A stretch of DNA of 64,000 nt, taken from the NCBI RefSeq assembly GCF_029269825.1, contig NZ_JARJHU010000008.1, forward strand, positions 248,001-312,000, given 5' to 3'. Each line of letters starts with the position of its first letter. The first letter of the stretch is position 1. The position numbers were made by a program, and so were the translations under genes. Source of the DNA: Pedobacter sp. JY14-1. Its GTDB lineage: Bacteria > Bacteroidota > Bacteroidia > Sphingobacteriales > Sphingobacteriaceae. The notes under the pieces are model-generated. The model saw nothing but the letters and a program-made list of their open reading frames with translations, did not search any database and was not told where the DNA came from. Shown here piece after piece: positions 63,401 to 64,000 of this stretch.

Positions 63401-64000
63401 CGTCCTTCTGGTATATCTTCCATTTACCGGAGAACTCCGAATAGCCTTCCTTCATTCCCTGCGCCGTCTCGCTTGAACCCAGCATCAGGAAGCCCCGCTT
63501 GTTCAGCGAAAAATGAAAGATAGACAACAGCTTCTTCTGTAATACAGCGTTCATATAGATGAGCATATTACGGCAGGTGATCAGGTCGTTTTTGATAAAG
63601 GGTGGCGATTTAATCACATCATGCCGGGCAAATACCACCTGCTTCCTGATCTCCGGCACCAGGCTGTAGTGCTTTCCCTCGCGGATAAAATACGTCTTCA
63701 GCAACTCAGCAGGCACCTCCTTTCGGATGTGCTCAGGATAGCGGTTCTTTGCCGCAATCTCTATACTTTTTTCGTCAATATCTGTTGCAAAGATCTTCAC
63801 GTCCAGGCGCCTGCCCATTTTTTTCAGACACTCATTGACGATGATTGCCACCGTATAGGCCTCTTGTCCGGTACTGCAGGCACATACCCAGATCTTTAGC
63901 GGCTCGCCCGGAACCTTGCCCGAGATCAGCCCGGGCAATATCTCCTCCTGCAGGAAACGGAAAGCCTCCGCGTCCCGGAAGAACTTGGTCACCCCGATCA
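60429..64000 (-). CDS. CheR-PAS-histidine kinase signalling protein (5' end outside window)
   Basis: The frame stays open to the window edge: before the GTG at 63992 the sequence continues into IGVTKFFRDAEAF, an internal CheR motif, so the protein starts outside. About 1190 residues are visible. A CheR domain (KIWVCACSTGQEAYTVAIIV; FARHDVIKSPPF) is followed by a repetitive coiled coil (EELQSANEELLSANEELQSN), several PAS domains, a HisKA domain with His 973 (visible numbering; SIASHELKTPVTSIKG) and a kinase ATPase domain (FLSNAIKYS; GGLGLGLYIS). An upstream CheB domain is usual in this family. Signal and output are unknown. Confidence 0.93.
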   Translation of the reverse strand, partial: IGVTKFFRDAEAFRFLQEEILPGLISGKVPGEPLKIWVCACSTGQEAYTVAIIVNECLKKMGRRLDVKIFATDIDEKSIEIAAKNRYPEHIRKEVPAELLKTYFIREGKHYSLVPEIRKQVVFARHDVIKSPPFIKNDLITCRNMLIYMNAVLQKKLLSIFHFSLNKRGFLMLGSSETAQGMKEGYSEFSGKWKIYQKDGVVNYAAFNTYSTSGRMLSQADKGKHKASEPEEHPAQGRFNKFLTAHLGYAGILIDKGYIIRESVGDYGRYLSLPSQKVELNLLLMVPKTVSVLLNTALRKAWKEQLPVHLGRIRLQRGGEERLVNLSVQPPENGDGLTMVVFSEAPGEVLNTREEQDLVPLSEEHQTEYVFELEAELNETRSNLQLAVEEMETTNEELQSANEELLSANEELQSNNEELQSLNEELHTLNTEHQLKIRELQELNDDLDNYFRSTDIGQVFLDATLVIRKFNPAAVSMVNLIEADIGRSIEQISNNIVSENLTTDVKAVLLTGRVVEKEVQLVNGKRSLMRIMPYVRKDMRKDGVVVTFVDITSITALNNMITGVFNASLSGILAFSAVRNHDHFIVDFKCLAHNETALTLLHRTEGELSGASLVKQLPELVEGNLFNRYISLVEKGVPVETEFVIGDARWFHLVAVKMADGFAATITDITDQKAADRKLRKNYNELISARESLRKLNAELELKVMERTRKLSESEERFMQVSRATNDTVWDWTLADNKMWRSENLEKMFGYGHSKETGSIGFWFSHIHPDDRSGVEESIFHAINSGAAQWSEQYRFCKADGNYATILDRGTIMKDDFGVPFRVIGSMIDITSLVNAQKQVKQQQDEFNRIFKSAPALISIRRGAGLVYEFVNNAFAEFYGNRDYIGKSSLEAGWEMHPGLAELEQKVLKTGEPEVWRAFPLHRPGSEEERWFDFTFTPVYTADEEIDGIAFFGFDVTDMVKAQQKKDEFLSIASHELKTPVTSIKGFLQLALRLCSAEPNASGLRTYIDKANRQVDNLTSLVADLLDVTRIQAGKMAFDYVHFSMKKMIEECVEDMRNTSGYDIVLVHLDDVLVEADQRRIEQVLNNFLSNAIKYSPNVQRVEVFTRVQGDVVRVSVRDFGIGIPRDKVDHVFDRFFRVHDTTFKFGGLGLGLYISAEIMARHEGNIGVESKEDEGSEFWFELKVAGNI

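Overview
The window reads as chromosomal DNA of a Bacteroidota bacterium, most likely a Sphingobacteriaceae member such as Pedobacter. The evidence is a full-length SprA (the type IX secretion translocon) in the order ruvA-sprA-gcvH-vanZ, an ECF sigma/FecR/SusD set, GH92 and GH130 mannosidases, and candidate promoters of the Bacteroidota type (a -7 box close to TAnnTTTG, sometimes with TTG about 20 bases upstream). Nothing in the window looks like a phage, plasmid, insertion sequence, CRISPR array, rRNA or tRNA. No gene-free stretch exceeds 300 bases; the longest is about 270 bases, at 57388-57659. The genus is inferred from gene content only.

Layout. 1-1980 (+): the end of an M28 peptidase and a LutB-type iron-sulfur protein. 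1908-16066 (-): SprT-like protein, FeoB, FeoA, a 46-residue lipoprotein not listed as a long ORF, VanZ, GcvH, SprA, RuvA and a malic enzyme. 16140-19328 (-): lytic transglycosylase, GatA and two TatA-like proteins. 19385-26463 (-): a tightly packed envelope operon (amidohydrolase, nitronate monooxygenase-like, acylphosphatase, flippase, TPR protein, DUF4292 lipoprotein, EnvC-like factor). 26497-29712 (-): sigma factor, FecR anti-sigma and a SusD lipoprotein with no SusC. 29895-32409 (+): pseudouridine synthase, RlmN and ComF. 32518-36197 (-): hybrid histidine kinase and GlyA. 36289-39392 (+): Dxs and a double-length PagL-type lipid A deacylase. 39394-42855 (-): exported GH130 and GH92.

42934-57387 (-) is an exopolysaccharide operon of the Wzx/Wzy type. 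In transcription order it holds Wza, Wzc, a flippase, two hexapeptide acyltransferases, three glycosyltransferases with a Wzy-like polymerase after the third, two more glycosyltransferases, WcaF and WcaI. Most junctions overlap by a few bases (ATGA), so the run is probably one transcript; it starts behind a leader of about 130 bases that contains a hairpin. No priming sugar-phosphate transferase and no sugar-nucleotide enzymes are present. Two membrane O-acyltransferases diverge from it (57660-59712, +). The window ends with a methyltransferase and a CheR-PAS-histidine kinase protein that runs off the edge.

Most of this is ordinary core genome. The points most worth a second look are the SusD gene directly behind sigma/FecR without SusC, the LolB-like DUF4292 protein in an EnvC/flippase operon, the double-length PagL homologue, the inverted repeat touching the GH92 start codon, and the exopolysaccharide leader.
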